In this document: positions 41,363 through 50,074 of the stretch, piece after piece
Layout of the letters: every line of letters starts with the position of its first letter
How positions within the stretch are numbered: position 1 is the first letter of the stretch
Assembly (NCBI RefSeq): GCF_004000825.1
Contig: NZ_BILZ01000002.1
Location: 62,001-126,000 of the forward strand
Source of the DNA: Paenibacillus kobensis NBRC 15729
GTDB taxonomy: Bacteria > Bacillota > Bacilli > Paenibacillales > Paenibacillaceae
Length of the DNA: 64,000 nt
Reading direction: 5' to 3'
The notes under the pieces: generated by a model
The model's database searches: none
The model's input: the letters and a program-made list of their open reading frames with translations, nothing else
Told to the model about the DNA's origin: nothing
Position numbers and translations under genes: made by a program

Positions 41363-41941
41363 TCACCCCGTCTTCTGCGTCGTTACCCGCTTCCGCTGCG
41401 GCTCGGCACGGCTGGAGAACACCGAACGAACCGCATAGAGCCCAATGACGCTCAGCAGCGACAAGGCATACAAGGCCTGCATAGCCGGGTTCCCGCTGTC
41501 CGTTCCGTCCCAATACCCGTGTGCCGCGGCTGCGACGAATACCGGATAAGCGGTCAGGTGGATGGCAAGCCACACCGGTTTGCGCATTTTGTGCCGGAAA
41601 TCCGATGTGAGCAGCAGCACAAGCACCCCATACATCGCAATCGTTCCGAGTCCGTTCCATACCGGCTGTTTCGCCGCAGCGAACGGCACAAGAATATCCC
41701 GCCAGCTGTAGGGATAATACGCGTCGATCAGCAGCACGCTGGCATGCGCAAGCGCGATTACAGCGCCGCCATTCGTCAGAAACGTATGCCATTTGAATAA
41801 GTTCGCCTTTCGTTTCCCTTTGAAGACCGGATACCGGTACAGCGCTCCCAGGATCAATCCTGCCCAGATCATCCCATAGGCCGCAATGCCGAACACTCGA
41901 GTCATATCCCATGTCGGCCAGTTCACAATCCACTCGATCAT
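41363..41941 (-). CDS. Ferric-reductase-like heme b membrane protein
   Basis: The 192-residue protein has about five membrane helices and histidines placed as in the ferric-reductase/MsrQ-like family. These are His52 in KWHTFLTNGGAVIALAHA with a second His near 66, and AIHLTAYPVFVAAAAHG with two more near 127 and 141. They should bind one or two b hemes that move electrons across the membrane. It follows apbE by 30 bases and has a GAGGAG site before ATG41941. With ApbE it suggests electron transfer to a flavinylated outer-surface protein, but no such protein is encoded in the operon. Confidence 0.8.
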   Translation of the reverse strand: MIEWIVNWPTWDMTRVFGIAAYGMIWAGLILGALYRYPVFKGKRKANLFKWHTFLTNGGAVIALAHASVLLIDAYYPYSWRDILVPFAAAKQPVWNGLGTIAMYGVLVLLLTSDFRHKMRKPVWLAIHLTAYPVFVAAAAHGYWDGTDSGNPAMQALYALSLLSVIGLYAVRSVFSSRAEPQRKRVTTQKTG

Positions 41942-41971
41942 GGCGTAATCCGCTCCTCTCTGTGCTATCCC

Positions 41972-42970
41972 TTACAACTCCCATCCATTTCCATATACCT
42001 TTATCCGGCCCGATCTATCGACGACAACCGCCTCATATTGCGGCACACGCTCGTTCATGAGCCGAATGCCGAATTCCTCTCCCGCAATACAGACCGACTT
42101 CGCCCACACTTCGCACTCGGTCACGTCAGGACCGGCAACCGAGCACTGGATCACATCGCTGGATGCCGGACATCCCGTTCTCGGATCGATCAGATGATGC
42201 CTTGCTCCTTCATTCGTCTGCCACCTTCTCCGCCATGAACCGGACGTCGCAACCGCGCCATTGCTAATCGATCGAGAGGCTATCTCTTGCGACGAATCGT
42301 TCGGCATCGAGATGCCGATCCGCCAGAGCGGCGATTCATTCGCCCCCTGCCAAGCAAGGAGATCGCCGCCCGCGTTGATGAGTCCGGTCCGAATGCCGCC
42401 GCCCGACTGCAGCCAGCGCGCCAGCCTAGATGCCGTCCAACTCTTCACAATACCGCCCAAATCCAGACGTACGCTCGAATCGACTTGAACCGAAACCATG
42501 GCCGCGTCCAATGTCATGCAAGACTGTGCTCCGCGATTAACGGGCAATAGCGGCGCTTCTTCTTTGAAGGCAGCTGAAGAATTGCCCAGAGCTCCGATGA
42601 GGTCCGCTTGCAGCCTTTCGAACGATTCCGTATAGCCCGCATCAAGCAGCGACTGGCCGACGAACGGCGTGCATAAACCAGCCGTCTTCCGACGGTAAGC
42701 ATCCGCTAATTGGAGCACTTCCATCATCATGGAAGAGATGAGAACAGGCGACCCGCCTGCCCGGTTAATGCTCTCCAGCTCGCTCTCATGGCGGAACCGG
42801 CTGAATATCGACTCCGACTTGGCGAACCAATCCTCTGCCAGCCGGGCGGCCCAGTTCATAGCAGACGAGTCGCAGACCAGTTTCAATTCCACCTGTGAAC
42901 TCATCGCCTGAAAGGCATGAGTAAGCGGTCCGGCATCCAACAATGGCTCGCCTTTCACCGTACTCATCAT
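41972..42970 (-). CDS. apbE: FAD:protein FMN transferase ApbE
   Basis: The 332-residue enzyme attaches FMN covalently to threonine or serine of extracytoplasmic redox proteins. Landmarks are FSRFRHESELESINRAGG near 56-73, RLDLGGIVKSW near 168-178, INAGGDLLAW, NGAVATSGSWRR and HHLIDPRTGCPA near 261-272, the last with metal-binding residues. No classical lipobox or signal peptide is seen at the N-terminus, unlike many secreted ApbE proteins. It overlaps the small membrane-anchored protein gene by four bases and is followed by the ferric-reductase-like gene, forming a three-gene operon. Confidence 0.93.
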   Translation of the reverse strand: MMSTVKGEPLLDAGPLTHAFQAMSSQVELKLVCDSSAMNWAARLAEDWFAKSESIFSRFRHESELESINRAGGSPVLISSMMMEVLQLADAYRRKTAGLCTPFVGQSLLDAGYTESFERLQADLIGALGNSSAAFKEEAPLLPVNRGAQSCMTLDAAMVSVQVDSSVRLDLGGIVKSWTASRLARWLQSGGGIRTGLINAGGDLLAWQGANESPLWRIGISMPNDSSQEIASRSISNGAVATSGSWRRRWQTNEGARHHLIDPRTGCPASSDVIQCSVAGPDVTECEVWAKSVCIAGEEFGIRLMNERVPQYEAVVVDRSGRIKVYGNGWEL

Positions 42971-43317
42971 GAAACACGCGATGAAGAACGGAAGCCGTCC
43001 GATGAACGGTTAGAAGAAGAGGCGGATCCCTCATTCTCGTTAGGCGCAATTCCTCTGCCGCCGAAGCTTCCGCGATGGCCCCTTGAAGGCATTTCCTGCC
43101 CCTGCCCCGGACCTTGCTCCCGCTGCCTGAACCAATCGTCTGCGCTGTCTCCAGCACGGACATCGCCTGTTTCGGCTGACGGCTGCTGCCCGTTCTGCTT
43201 AGAAGCTTGCGCCTCTGCGAATTCCGGACTCGTCTTGATTGTATGAACACCAACGAACAATACCGCAGCTCCAGCTACGCCAAGCGGCCACTTCCACTGC
43301 TTCAACTTTTTTCCCAT
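42967..43317 (-). CDS. Small membrane-anchored protein of the apbE operon
   Basis: The 116-residue protein has a short basic start (MGKKLKQWKW), one membrane helix (PLGVAGAAVLFVGVHTI), and a long polar, low-complexity outer part rich in Gln, Gly, Arg and Ser (REQGPGQGQEMPSRGHRGSF). No family is recognised and no ApbE target motif of the S(T)GA(S/T)-x-(S/T) type is evident. ATG43317 is preferred over ATG43341; both have weak sites, with GGGGCGGTG before 43317. Its stop overlaps the apbE start (ATGA), so it should be made with ApbE and may anchor or assist the electron-transfer complex. Confidence 0.6.
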   Translation of the reverse strand: MGKKLKQWKWPLGVAGAAVLFVGVHTIKTSPEFAEAQASKQNGQQPSAETGDVRAGDSADDWFRQREQGPGQGQEMPSRGHRGSFGGRGIAPNENEGSASSSNRSSDGFRSSSRVS

Positions 43318-43550
43318 TCCAACACCGCCCCGCTCTATCATCAGGTTTCGATAACATCACATCTCATAAGCTTGTTAATCATTAAATCACACGAAGATGA
43401 AATCCATATAAGGCCCGGCTGAACGCCAGCTGAAATTATATAGATGAATGCGCATACATATATGGTCATATTATGGAACATGCTTTTGCAATCTAGCAAA
43501 TTTTTTCTTCAATGAACTCGCGTTAGTCTCTCTTCTTCGGTTCCCTATTG

Positions 43551-43578
43551 TTGTCAGATTTCATTTGCACGTTATAAT
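43551..43578 (+). promoter_or_regulatory. SigA-type promoter of the LacI-family gene
   Basis: TTGTCA (43551-43556) and a perfect TATAAT (43573-43578) are 16 bases apart, 65 bases upstream of the start codon. Nothing else was recognised in the 325-base gap 43318-43642. Confidence 0.75.
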
Positions 43579-43642
43579 AAGAAGATAGAACTAATTGTGA
43601 AAATCCGAACAACGAGTACCCGACACGAAGGAGTGCACCGTT

Positions 43643-44620
43643 ATGTCCGTTACAATTAAAGATATTTCCAAGCAGGTCGGCGTCAGCTACTCTACAGTAG
43701 CTAAGGCGCTTAATAACAGCCCGCTTGTGAAAGAAACGACGAAACGCAAAGTCATAGCCGCAGCGGAATCGCTCGGATATCGGCCGAATCTTGCCGCCCG
43801 CAGCCTCGTAACGAAACGAACCGGGCTGATCGGCATCGTCTGGCCGAACGTCGAGCGTCCGGCGTTGTCCTCGCTGCTGACTTCGATTCAGAATCGGCTG
43901 GCCGACAACAACTTAACGGCATTGTTATCGATAGACGAGCCACAGGAAGCGATCACGACGTTCTTGAACTTGCGGGTCGATGCCATTCTCATGTTTGAAG
44001 AAAGCGCATACGGTATAGCTGAAGGACAAGCGCGCACCAACGTTCCTTTCGTGTCGATCGGGATGCCGGTGCAACCGGACGTCCCTGCGGTGGACATGAA
44101 CCGTCGTGAAGCCGTTAAGCTTGCCGTTGCAACGCTAGTTGCGAAAGGTCATACCCGAATCGCTTATATCGGCCCATATGCCGAAGCTTCGGTTCAACAG
44201 CGGGAGAAGTGGATCGGGTACCGCGAAGGCATTCACGAGCACGGGCTGTCGTTCGAAGAAGATCTGCTCATCGATTCGAACGGTCTTCTATGGCAGCACG
44301 GCTACCACGCAGCGCAGCAAATGCTCGCCATGAGCGACCGTCCGTCTGCCGTCATCTCCGGCAGTTACGATCTCTCCGCTGGCATACTGCGCGCATTCCA
44401 GACGAGCGGCATCTCCGTGCCGAACGACATTGCGATTATTAGCTATGACCATATTCCGCACTTAGAGCAGCTCGAAATTCCGATCTCCGCCGTTGGCGTT
44501 CCGGAAGAAGTGATGTCTGAAGCGGTGACAAGGACGGTTTTGCAAGCGATCGAATCGCCTGGCAGCTTACCGAACCGGACAGAGCTGACACCGGAATACT
44601 TCCATCGCCGCTCCGACTGA
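43643..44620 (+). CDS. LacI-family transcriptional regulator
   Basis: The 325-residue protein has a LacI helix-turn-helix (VTIKDISKQVGVSYSTVAKAL, about 3-23). The hinge helix NLAARSLVTKRTGLIGIVWP follows near 49-68. A periplasmic-binding-protein-like ligand domain covers about 60-320, with ISGSYDLSAGILRAFQTSGI and VPNDIAIISYDHI as family landmarks. Ligand and targets are unknown, because no sugar genes are adjacent. It has its own promoter and a strong terminator shared with the convergent urease operon, so it appears to be a solitary regulator. Confidence 0.92.
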   Translation: MSVTIKDISKQVGVSYSTVAKALNNSPLVKETTKRKVIAAAESLGYRPNLAARSLVTKRTGLIGIVWPNVERPALSSLLTSIQNRLADNNLTALLSIDEPQEAITTFLNLRVDAILMFEESAYGIAEGQARTNVPFVSIGMPVQPDVPAVDMNRREAVKLAVATLVAKGHTRIAYIGPYAEASVQQREKWIGYREGIHEHGLSFEEDLLIDSNGLLWQHGYHAAQQMLAMSDRPSAVISGSYDLSAGILRAFQTSGISVPNDIAIISYDHIPHLEQLEIPISAVGVPEEVMSEAVTRTVLQAIESPGSLPNRTELTPEYFHRRSD

Positions 44621-44684
44621 CAAGAAGGCATTCTAAGGCGTTCTGACCTGATCTTTCGCGCTAGTTGAATCGCCATAAAGCTGC

Positions 44685-44750
44685 AAAAAAGCCTATCCGG
44701 CATATACGGATCGCTCGTTAGAGCTTCCTGTTATGACGGATAGGCTTTTT
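44685..44750. terminator. Bidirectional terminator between lacI-like gene and ure operon
   Basis: AAAAAAGCCTATCCG and CGGATAGGCTTTTT form the outer stem, so both strands end in T tracts. It closes the LacI-family gene and the urease operon. Confidence 0.88.
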
Positions 44751-44773
44751 CTATTGCAGTTGAGTAATCCTCT

Positions 44774-45637
44774 TTATGCACGTACGAGCATCACAGGCTC
44801 CTCGCCGAGCAAAGACAGACGGACAGCGCGCCAAGCTTCGCGAAGCGCCTCCTGCAGCGGCCAAGCTGCCGTTCCGGCTGCCATCACCGCAAGTCCGTGC
44901 CGGTATGTCAGCGAAGCGCCGAACGTCAAACCGTACCCGCTGCGGTGCGGTACAAGCTGAAGAGCCTCCCTCGCTGCCGCAAGTTCAGCTGCACCAATCC
45001 GGTCGCCATAGACAAGCAGCGAGCCGATGTGGGTCGCGTCTGCGAAGCATCCCGGCGCCGCAATAACTTGCACAGCCGGTTCGATCAATTGCCGCTGTGA
45101 ACCGATCCGTTCATCGCCGTACCAGACCGCAAGCCTGCTGTCGAACCGGGTATATTGAAACCTTTCGCCGCGCAGCGTGCGGCCCGGGCACCAGACATCC
45201 GCCTGCATCCAGACCGCTCCTGAAGCAAGATGAACTTCCGTTTCGCTTACGAACTCTGCATCCTTGTAGAGCATAACCGGCTCCGGCATATGCTCGATGA
45301 CCGCATCCGCTTCCAGCACGAACGTCTGCTTCATCGAAGCGCCGCCTTGCGGTCCAGCCGGATGCACCTTCGTAAACGACTGGTTCGTCACGAACAGCCG
45401 GCTGCCCGGACCGCACTTCCACTCCAGCTCATAACGGTCGCCATCGAGCAGTCCCGGCGAGACGTCCATAACAATGGCGCCAAGCGATGAACCAAGCGGA
45501 AAGGTTTTGGCGATCTTCACAGGCGCTGTCTGATATTTCTCCGTCATGACCGTCACCCCGCCCCGGCGCTCGAATGCAGCGCGGAGCTGGGCAGTCGCCC
45601 CTGCGGCAGATTGATTAATGCGAATGCTCGTGGTCAT
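44774..45637 (-). CDS. ureD: Urease accessory protein UreD (UreH)
   Basis: The 287-residue protein is a scaffold of the urease activation complex, with UreF and UreG. Landmarks are [17 protein letters not shown] near 34-50, [16 protein letters not shown] and [19 protein letters not shown]45637 lies inside the end of ureG (23-base overlap), so the histidine-rich tail of UreG and the UreD start are encoded by the same DNA in different frames. The longer frame upstream of 45637 merely reads the histidine tail out of frame and is rejected. It is the last gene of the operon ureABCFGD. Confidence 0.93.
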   Translation of the reverse strand: MTTSIRINQSAAGATAQLRAAFERRGGVTVMTEKYQTAPVKIAKTFPLGSSLGAIVMDVSPGLLDGDRYELEWKCGPGSRLFVTNQSFTKVHPAGPQGGASMKQTFVLEADAVIEHMPEPVMLYKDAEFVSETEVHLASGAVWMQADVWCPGRTLRGERFQYTRFDSRLAVWYGDERIGSQRQLIEPAVQVIAAPGCFADATHIGSLLVYGDRIGAAELAAAREALQLVPHRSGYGLTFGASLTYRHGLAVMAAGTAAWPLQEALREAWRAVRLSLLGEEPVMLVRA

Positions 45638-46394
45638 GGCTATGGCTGCCGGCAGCATGATGATGCGAATGTGTATGCTTAGGGTTGTCGCCGTTCGCAT
45701 GATCCTGCACATGCAGATGATCGTGTGCATGTCCGTTAGCATGAGCGATTTCATGCTCCAGCCAGTGCACGATGTCTGCGACTCCCTCGCCGCTGAACAA
45801 ATTTGAGAATACGAATGGACGATCGCCGCGCATCCGTTTCGAATCGTCGCCCATCACCTGCAAGCTGGCGCCGACATGAGGCGCCAGATCGATTTTGTTA
45901 ATAACGAGCAGATCCGAACGCATAATGCCAGGCCCGCCTTTGCGCGGAATTTTCTCTCCTTGCGCCACGTCGATAATGTAGATAAACCGGTCGACGAGCT
46001 CCGGACTGAAGGCTGCCGCAAGATTGTCGCCGCCGCTCTCGATAAAGATCAGATCCAGCGGCGAGAACCGGTTCTCAAGCTCCTCGATCGCCTCGAAGTT
46101 CATCGACGCATCCTCGCGGATCGCCGTATGCGGGCAGCCGCCCGTCTCGACACCGATAATGCGCTCTTCCGGCAACACGCCAGTCGCAGCTAGAATGCGG
46201 GCATCTTCTTTCGTAAATATATCGTTCGTAATGACCGCCAAGCTGTAACGGTCCGCGAGCTCCCTTGCAAGACGCTCGACCAGCGCTGTTTTGCCTGAGC
46301 CGACCGGTCCGCCGATCCCGATCCGGATCGGCCGGGAACCGTCGATCACCGGCTGCACCCACTCTTTATGACTATGTCCTTGTCCTTGGCACAT
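45615..46394 (-). CDS. ureG: Urease accessory GTPase UreG with histidine-rich C-terminal tail
   Basis: The 259-residue protein couples GTP hydrolysis to nickel delivery into urease. The P-loop is GGPVGSGKT (28-36), the metal-binding Cys-Pro-His is 87-89 in [17 protein letters not shown] is at 119-126 and the base-recognition NKID at 166-169. Typical UreG is about 205 residues. Here residues 218-259 form a tail with 16 histidines in 42 residues, often in HxH and HDH patterns. There is also a short N-terminal [10 protein letters not shown]. The operon has no ureE, the usual histidine-rich nickel chaperone, so the tail may store or present nickel. ATG46394 follows GAGGAGG with 8 bases spacing. 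Confidence 0.95.
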   Translation of the reverse strand: MCQGQGHSHKEWVQPVIDGSRPIRIGIGGPVGSGKTALVERLARELADRYSLAVITNDIFTKEDARILAATGVLPEERIIGVETGGCPHTAIREDASMNFEAIEELENRFSPLDLIFIESGGDNLAAAFSPELVDRFIYIIDVAQGEKIPRKGGPGIMRSDLLVINKIDLAPHVGASLQVMGDDSKRMRGDRPFVFSNLFSGEGVADIVHWLEHEIAHANGHAHDHLHVQDHANGDNPKHTHSHHHAAGSHSHDHEHSH

Positions 46395-46420
46395 CGTACA
46401 TTCCTCCTCGATCAAATATA

Positions 46421-47110
46421 TTAAGACATGAACAACCGGGAATAGAGCGTCTCATGCCGAATCATGGCCATCTCCGCCATCGGCATATTGGAATACGCAT
46501 CTTCCGGCTCTAACTCCGATGCCGCATTCCAAGCAAGCGGGGTCATCGGCGTGAGCCTAGCGACAAGGCGTTGGCCTTCCGTCTGTCCGATGGACATAAG
46601 CCGCAAAGCACTATTAATCGTCGTAACGATACACGTATAAAAGTAGCTTTCCGCCGCCTGCTGCAGCGGTACGCCAAGCCGCAAACAGACAAGGCCGTGA
46701 ATGAGCGGCAGTGTCGCGAGACAACGGCCTTCCCGAACTGCCGACGCCGCTTCCGACATGTCCAGCTCCGGCCATATGTCGGCAGCGAGCTTCAGCAGCC
46801 GCTTGCCCATCTTCTCGACACCTTGCCTCGTCTCAATGGCGAGCCGCTGCATGTGGACAAGACGCTCCACTGCCCACAGGCGATTCCACTCTCCCGGCGG
46901 AACGTCGCGGTACACCGCTTTTATAACCATAGCGTCGGACGTAGCCCAGCTGTGCGTCAGCATCGTCCGCACGTACATTTCCAGCTCTGCGCTGCTCGTC
47001 ATCCGGCCTTCCTGCACCATCGTTTCTAGCCCGAATGAATGCGAGAAGCCGCCGATCGGAATCGCCGAATCGAGCAGCTGCTGCAGCGCCAGCCAATTCC
47101 GCATCATCAT
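46421..47110 (-). CDS. ureF: Urease accessory protein UreF
   Basis: The 229-residue all-helical protein bridges UreD and UreG in the activation complex. Family features are [24 protein letters not shown] near 12-35 and [21 protein letters not shown] near 193-213. There is no good ribosome binding site: three consecutive ATG codons start four bases after the ureC stop, which points to translational coupling. Confidence 0.93.
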   Translation of the reverse strand: MMMRNWLALQQLLDSAIPIGGFSHSFGLETMVQEGRMTSSAELEMYVRTMLTHSWATSDAMVIKAVYRDVPPGEWNRLWAVERLVHMQRLAIETRQGVEKMGKRLLKLAADIWPELDMSEAASAVREGRCLATLPLIHGLVCLRLGVPLQQAAESYFYTCIVTTINSALRLMSIGQTEGQRLVARLTPMTPLAWNAASELEPEDAYSNMPMAEMAMIRHETLYSRLFMS

Positions 47111-47114
47111 CGGA

Positions 47115-48830
47115 TTAGAACAGGAAGTACCGCTGCGCCATCGGCAGCACGTCGGCCGGCTCGCACGTCACAAGCTCTCCGTCCACCGTTACGCGGTACG
47201 TCTCCGGATCGACCTCGATGCGCGGCGTCGCATCGTTATGAATCATGTCTTTCTTCGAGATCGAGCGGCAGCCGCGGATGGGCTCGACTCGTTTGGTTAA
47301 GCCGAGCCGCTCCTTCACGCCTCCGTCATACGCTGCTTGAGAGACGAACGTAATCGAGCTGCTTCCGAGCAGCTTGCCGAATGAGGCGAACATTGGACGT
47401 CCCCATACCGGCTGCGGCGTCGGAATCGACGCGTTCGGATCGCCCATCTGCGCATAGGCAATGCTCCCGCCCTTGAGCACAAGATCCGGCTTCACGCCGA
47501 AAAACATCGGGCTCCAGACGACAAGGTCCGCGAACTTGCCGGGCTCCACCGAGCCGACGAGATGCGAGACGCCATGCGTAATAGCGGGATTGATCGTATA
47601 CTTCGCAATATAACGCTTAATGCGGAAGTTATCGCTCGACTCCGTGTCAGGCGTTAGCGGTCCGCGCTGGCGTTTCATTTTATCCGCGGTCTGCCAGGTA
47701 CGAATAATGACTTCTCCGACGCGGCCCATCGCCTGGGAGTCGGAGCTGATCATGCTGAACACGCCCATATCGTGCAAAATATCTTCCGCCGCAATCGTCT
47801 CCGGACGAATGCGGGAGTCGGCGAACGCCACGTCCTCCGGAATGCGGCTGTCGAGGTGATGGCATACCATCAGCATGTCGAGATGCTCCTCGATCGTGTT
47901 CACCGTGAACGGCCGCGTCGGGTTCGTCGAAGACGGCAGCACGTTCAGCTCGCCTGCCGCCCGGATGATATCCGGCGCATGGCCGCCGCCGGCGCCTTCC
48001 GTATGATACGTATGGATCGTCCGCCCTTTGAATGCGGCTAGCGTATCCTCCAGAAAGCCCGCTTCATTCAACGTATCGGTATGAATGGCGACCTGCACGT
48101 CGTATTGGTCCGCTGCTGTCAAACAAGCGTCGATCGCTGCCGGCGTCGTCCCCCAATCTTCATGCAGCTTCAGCCCGATCGCCCCCGCCTCGATCTGCTC
48201 GATGAGCGGTCCGGTGAACGAAGCATTCCCTTTGCCCGTCAGTCCGATGTTCATCGGGAACGCTTCGATCGCTTCCAGCATGCGTGACAAATGCCAAGCT
48301 CCCGGCGTTACCGTCGTCGCGTTCGTCCCGGTTGCCGGTCCCGTCCCGCCGCCGATCATTGTCGTCACGCCGGAGGCGAGCGCCGTCTCGATCTGCTGCG
48401 GGCAGATGAAATGAATATGCGAATCGATGCCTCCAGCCGTGACGATTTTGCCCTCGCCTGCGATAACTTCTGTGCTTGCTCCTGCGGTCATGCCCGGCGT
48501 CACGCCGTCCATAATGTCCGGGTTGCCCGCTTTGCCGATGCCGACGATGACGCCGTCCTTAATTCCAATATCCGCCTTCACGATACCCCAATGGTCGATG
48601 ATGACCGCATTCGTAATAAGCGTATCGAGCACGCCATCGTCACGAAGCGCGCCGCTCGACTGGCCCATGCCGTCGCGAATGACTTTGCCGCCGCCGAATT
48701 TACACTCGTCGCCGTATACCGTATGGTCATACTCGATCTCGGCCCACAGCTCTGTATCTGCCAGCCGTACCGCATCGCCAGTCGTCGGACCGAACATTTG
48801 GGCGTAGCTTTTCCGGTCGATGCTGCTCAT
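47115..48830 (-). CDS. ureC: Urease alpha (catalytic) subunit
   Basis: The 571-residue subunit carries the dinuclear nickel site. All active-site residues are present: His138 and His140 (DSHIHF), the carbamylated Lys221 (GLKLHEDWG), His250, His276, Asp364, and flap residues Cys323 and His324 (MVCHHLD). It hydrolyses urea to ammonia and carbamate. ATG48830 directly follows the ureB stop. The alpha, beta and gamma subunits are encoded separately, as is usual in bacteria outside Helicobacter. Confidence 0.98.
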   Translation of the reverse strand: MSSIDRKSYAQMFGPTTGDAVRLADTELWAEIEYDHTVYGDECKFGGGKVIRDGMGQSSGALRDDGVLDTLITNAVIIDHWGIVKADIGIKDGVIVGIGKAGNPDIMDGVTPGMTAGASTEVIAGEGKIVTAGGIDSHIHFICPQQIETALASGVTTMIGGGTGPATGTNATTVTPGAWHLSRMLEAIEAFPMNIGLTGKGNASFTGPLIEQIEAGAIGLKLHEDWGTTPAAIDACLTAADQYDVQVAIHTDTLNEAGFLEDTLAAFKGRTIHTYHTEGAGGGHAPDIIRAAGELNVLPSSTNPTRPFTVNTIEEHLDMLMVCHHLDSRIPEDVAFADSRIRPETIAAEDILHDMGVFSMISSDSQAMGRVGEVIIRTWQTADKMKRQRGPLTPDTESSDNFRIKRYIAKYTINPAITHGVSHLVGSVEPGKFADLVVWSPMFFGVKPDLVLKGGSIAYAQMGDPNASIPTPQPVWGRPMFASFGKLLGSSSITFVSQAAYDGGVKERLGLTKRVEPIRGCRSISKKDMIHNDATPRIEVDPETYRVTVDGELVTCEPADVLPMAQRYFLF

Positions 48831-49205
48831 CTACGCGTTCCCCTCCCATGCGTCCAGCCGTGTGCTTACTTCTTCCCTTATAGCCCCGCGCGCCGCATCG
48901 CCCAGCGTCAGCCCGTTCAAGCCGAAAGACCGTTTCGCTCCGCCCAACTCGACGATTTGCACCGGCTTCTCCTCACCCGGCTCGAACCGGACAGCCGTGC
49001 CTGCCGGAATATCAAGCCGCATCCCGAACGCAGCCCGCCGGTCGAACGAAAGCGCACGGTTTACTTCGAATAGATGAAAGTGTGAACCGACCTGCACCGG
49101 CCGGTCTCCCGTATTAACGATAATGACTTCTGCAGTCTGCCGCCCTGCATTCAATTCGATATGGCCTGCAGCCGTGCGGTATTCGCCTGGAATCATGCTT
49201 CTCAC
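48831..49205 (-). CDS. ureB: Urease beta subunit
   Basis: The 124-residue subunit has the family signature [19 protein letters not shown] and [20 protein letters not shown] near 37-56. It packs on UreC to form the (ABC)3 trimer. Its start overlaps ureA by four bases and its stop touches the ureC start. Slightly long at the C-terminus (usual 100-120). Confidence 0.97.
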   Translation of the reverse strand: MRSMIPGEYRTAAGHIELNAGRQTAEVIIVNTGDRPVQVGSHFHLFEVNRALSFDRRAAFGMRLDIPAGTAVRFEPGEEKPVQIVELGGAKRSFGLNGLTLGDAARGAIREEVSTRLDAWEGNA

Positions 49206-49507
49206 TCTCCAATCGGATGGTGAATCGTCACAAGCTTCGTGCCGTCCGGAAACGTCGCTTCGACCTGCACCTCATGAATCATATCGGCGACGCCTTCCAT
49301 CACTTCCGAGCGCTTCAGAATGGTCGTTCCGAACGCCATCAATTCCGCAACGGTACGGCCGTCGCGCGCGCCCTCCATGATTTCGGAAGTAATAATCGCG
49401 ATGCTTTCCGGATAATTCAGCTTTACGCCCCGCTGCATCCGGCGCCGGGCCAGGTCGGACGCAACCGTAATGAGCAGCTTTTCCTTCTCGCGTTCCGTTA
49501 GCTGCAT
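49202..49507 (-). CDS. ureA: Urease gamma subunit
   Basis: The 101-residue subunit starts [20 protein letters not shown] and contains [22 protein letters not shown] in two adjoining segments, both typical. It is the first gene of the operon, about 50 bases downstream of the inferred transcript start. A GAGGTG site precedes ATG49507. Confidence 0.97.
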   Translation of the reverse strand: MQLTEREKEKLLITVASDLARRRMQRGVKLNYPESIAIITSEIMEGARDGRTVAELMAFGTTILKRSEVMEGVADMIHEVQVEATFPDGTKLVTIHHPIGE

Positions 49508-49564
49508 AATTCACCTCTTCATTCACATGGCATCTTTCCGCGGGGTGCGGAATAACTTACCAAC

Positions 49565-49593
49565 ATTATAGTAGGCGGAATATAAACTGTAAA
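49565..49593 (-). promoter_or_regulatory. SigA-type promoter of the urease operon
   Basis: On the minus strand TTTACA (49593-49588), a 17-base spacer and a perfect TATAAT (49570-49565). The transcript should start near 49558. The -35 box lies within AAACTG-TAAA-CAGTTT, a small inverted repeat that could be an extra operator. Confidence 0.82.
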
Positions 49594-49601
49594 CAGTTTT
49601 A

Positions 49602-49618
49602 TGTTAGGTTTTATAACA
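49602..49618. promoter_or_regulatory. GlnR/TnrA-type box upstream of the urease promoter
   Basis: TGTTAGGTTTTATAACA matches the TGTNA-N7-TNACA consensus in all fixed positions. Its centre lies about 52 bases upstream of the inferred start, close to the -49 to -51 positions of TnrA-activated Bacillus promoters. Nitrogen-limited induction of urease is therefore likely. Whether GlnR or TnrA acts is not decidable here. Confidence 0.75.
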
Positions 49619-49702
49619 TAAGTGATCAATTTCCTACTGATTCCGTATCGAAACGTTATTTTATGTTCGATAATGTGACACAAGTTGGCGTGCTCACACA
49701 AC

Positions 49703-49745
49703 AAAAAAAGCAGCCTCTCCTGCTAGAATAGGAGATAAGCTGCTT
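49703..49745 (-). terminator. Intrinsic terminator between the AraC-family gene and the urease operon
   Basis: On the minus strand AAGCAGC...TCTCCT and AGGAGAGGCTGCTT form the stem, followed by seven T residues. It would stop transcripts from the AraC-family gene after they cross repeat element C. Confidence 0.8.
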
Positions 49746-49854
49746 CGTTTCACTCGTGTATTTCTTGGGGCGGACTGTTGTTATATCCTGTTATTACTGC
49801 TTAAGGGTACTGCTGACGCGAACGATAATGATGTGAACGATGCTTAGCAAAATC

Positions 49855-50037
49855 TAACGAACTCCAGAAGCGTTATTTCACCGATTTGAGAACAAATCTA
49901 ATTCTAACGAATCCAGAAAACGCTATTTGGGAGCTGCTGCAGCTAAAAAATCAATACACACCCAAATAACGCTTCTAGCATTCGTTACGATTTCAGAACC
50001 CCGTTTTTGCGGGAAATAGCGTTCATAGGATTCGTTA
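49855..50037. repeat. Four-box inverted intergenic element, copy C (TAACGAAT...AACGCTATTT family)
   Basis: Four 24-bp boxes start at 49855 and 49905 (plus orientation) and at 49964 and 50014 (inverted). Steps are 50, 59 and 50 bases, giving two 74-bp arms. A small hairpin lies between the boxes of each arm: GATTTG-AGAA-CAAATC in the left arm and CCCG-N6-CGGG in the right arm. These share position but not sequence. A third hairpin (AGCTGC-T-GCAGCT) marks the centre. Compensating differences suggest a structured RNA or cruciform. No protein is encoded in the 567-base gap 49508-50074. Confidence 0.8.
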
Positions 50038-50074
50038 ACCAGACCAGAAACGCTTCGCCAACAGCTCTCCCCTT

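Noticed and set aside
45638-45754. N-terminal extension of UreD
   Set aside because: It is the histidine-rich end of UreG read in another frame; the residues do not resemble UreD.
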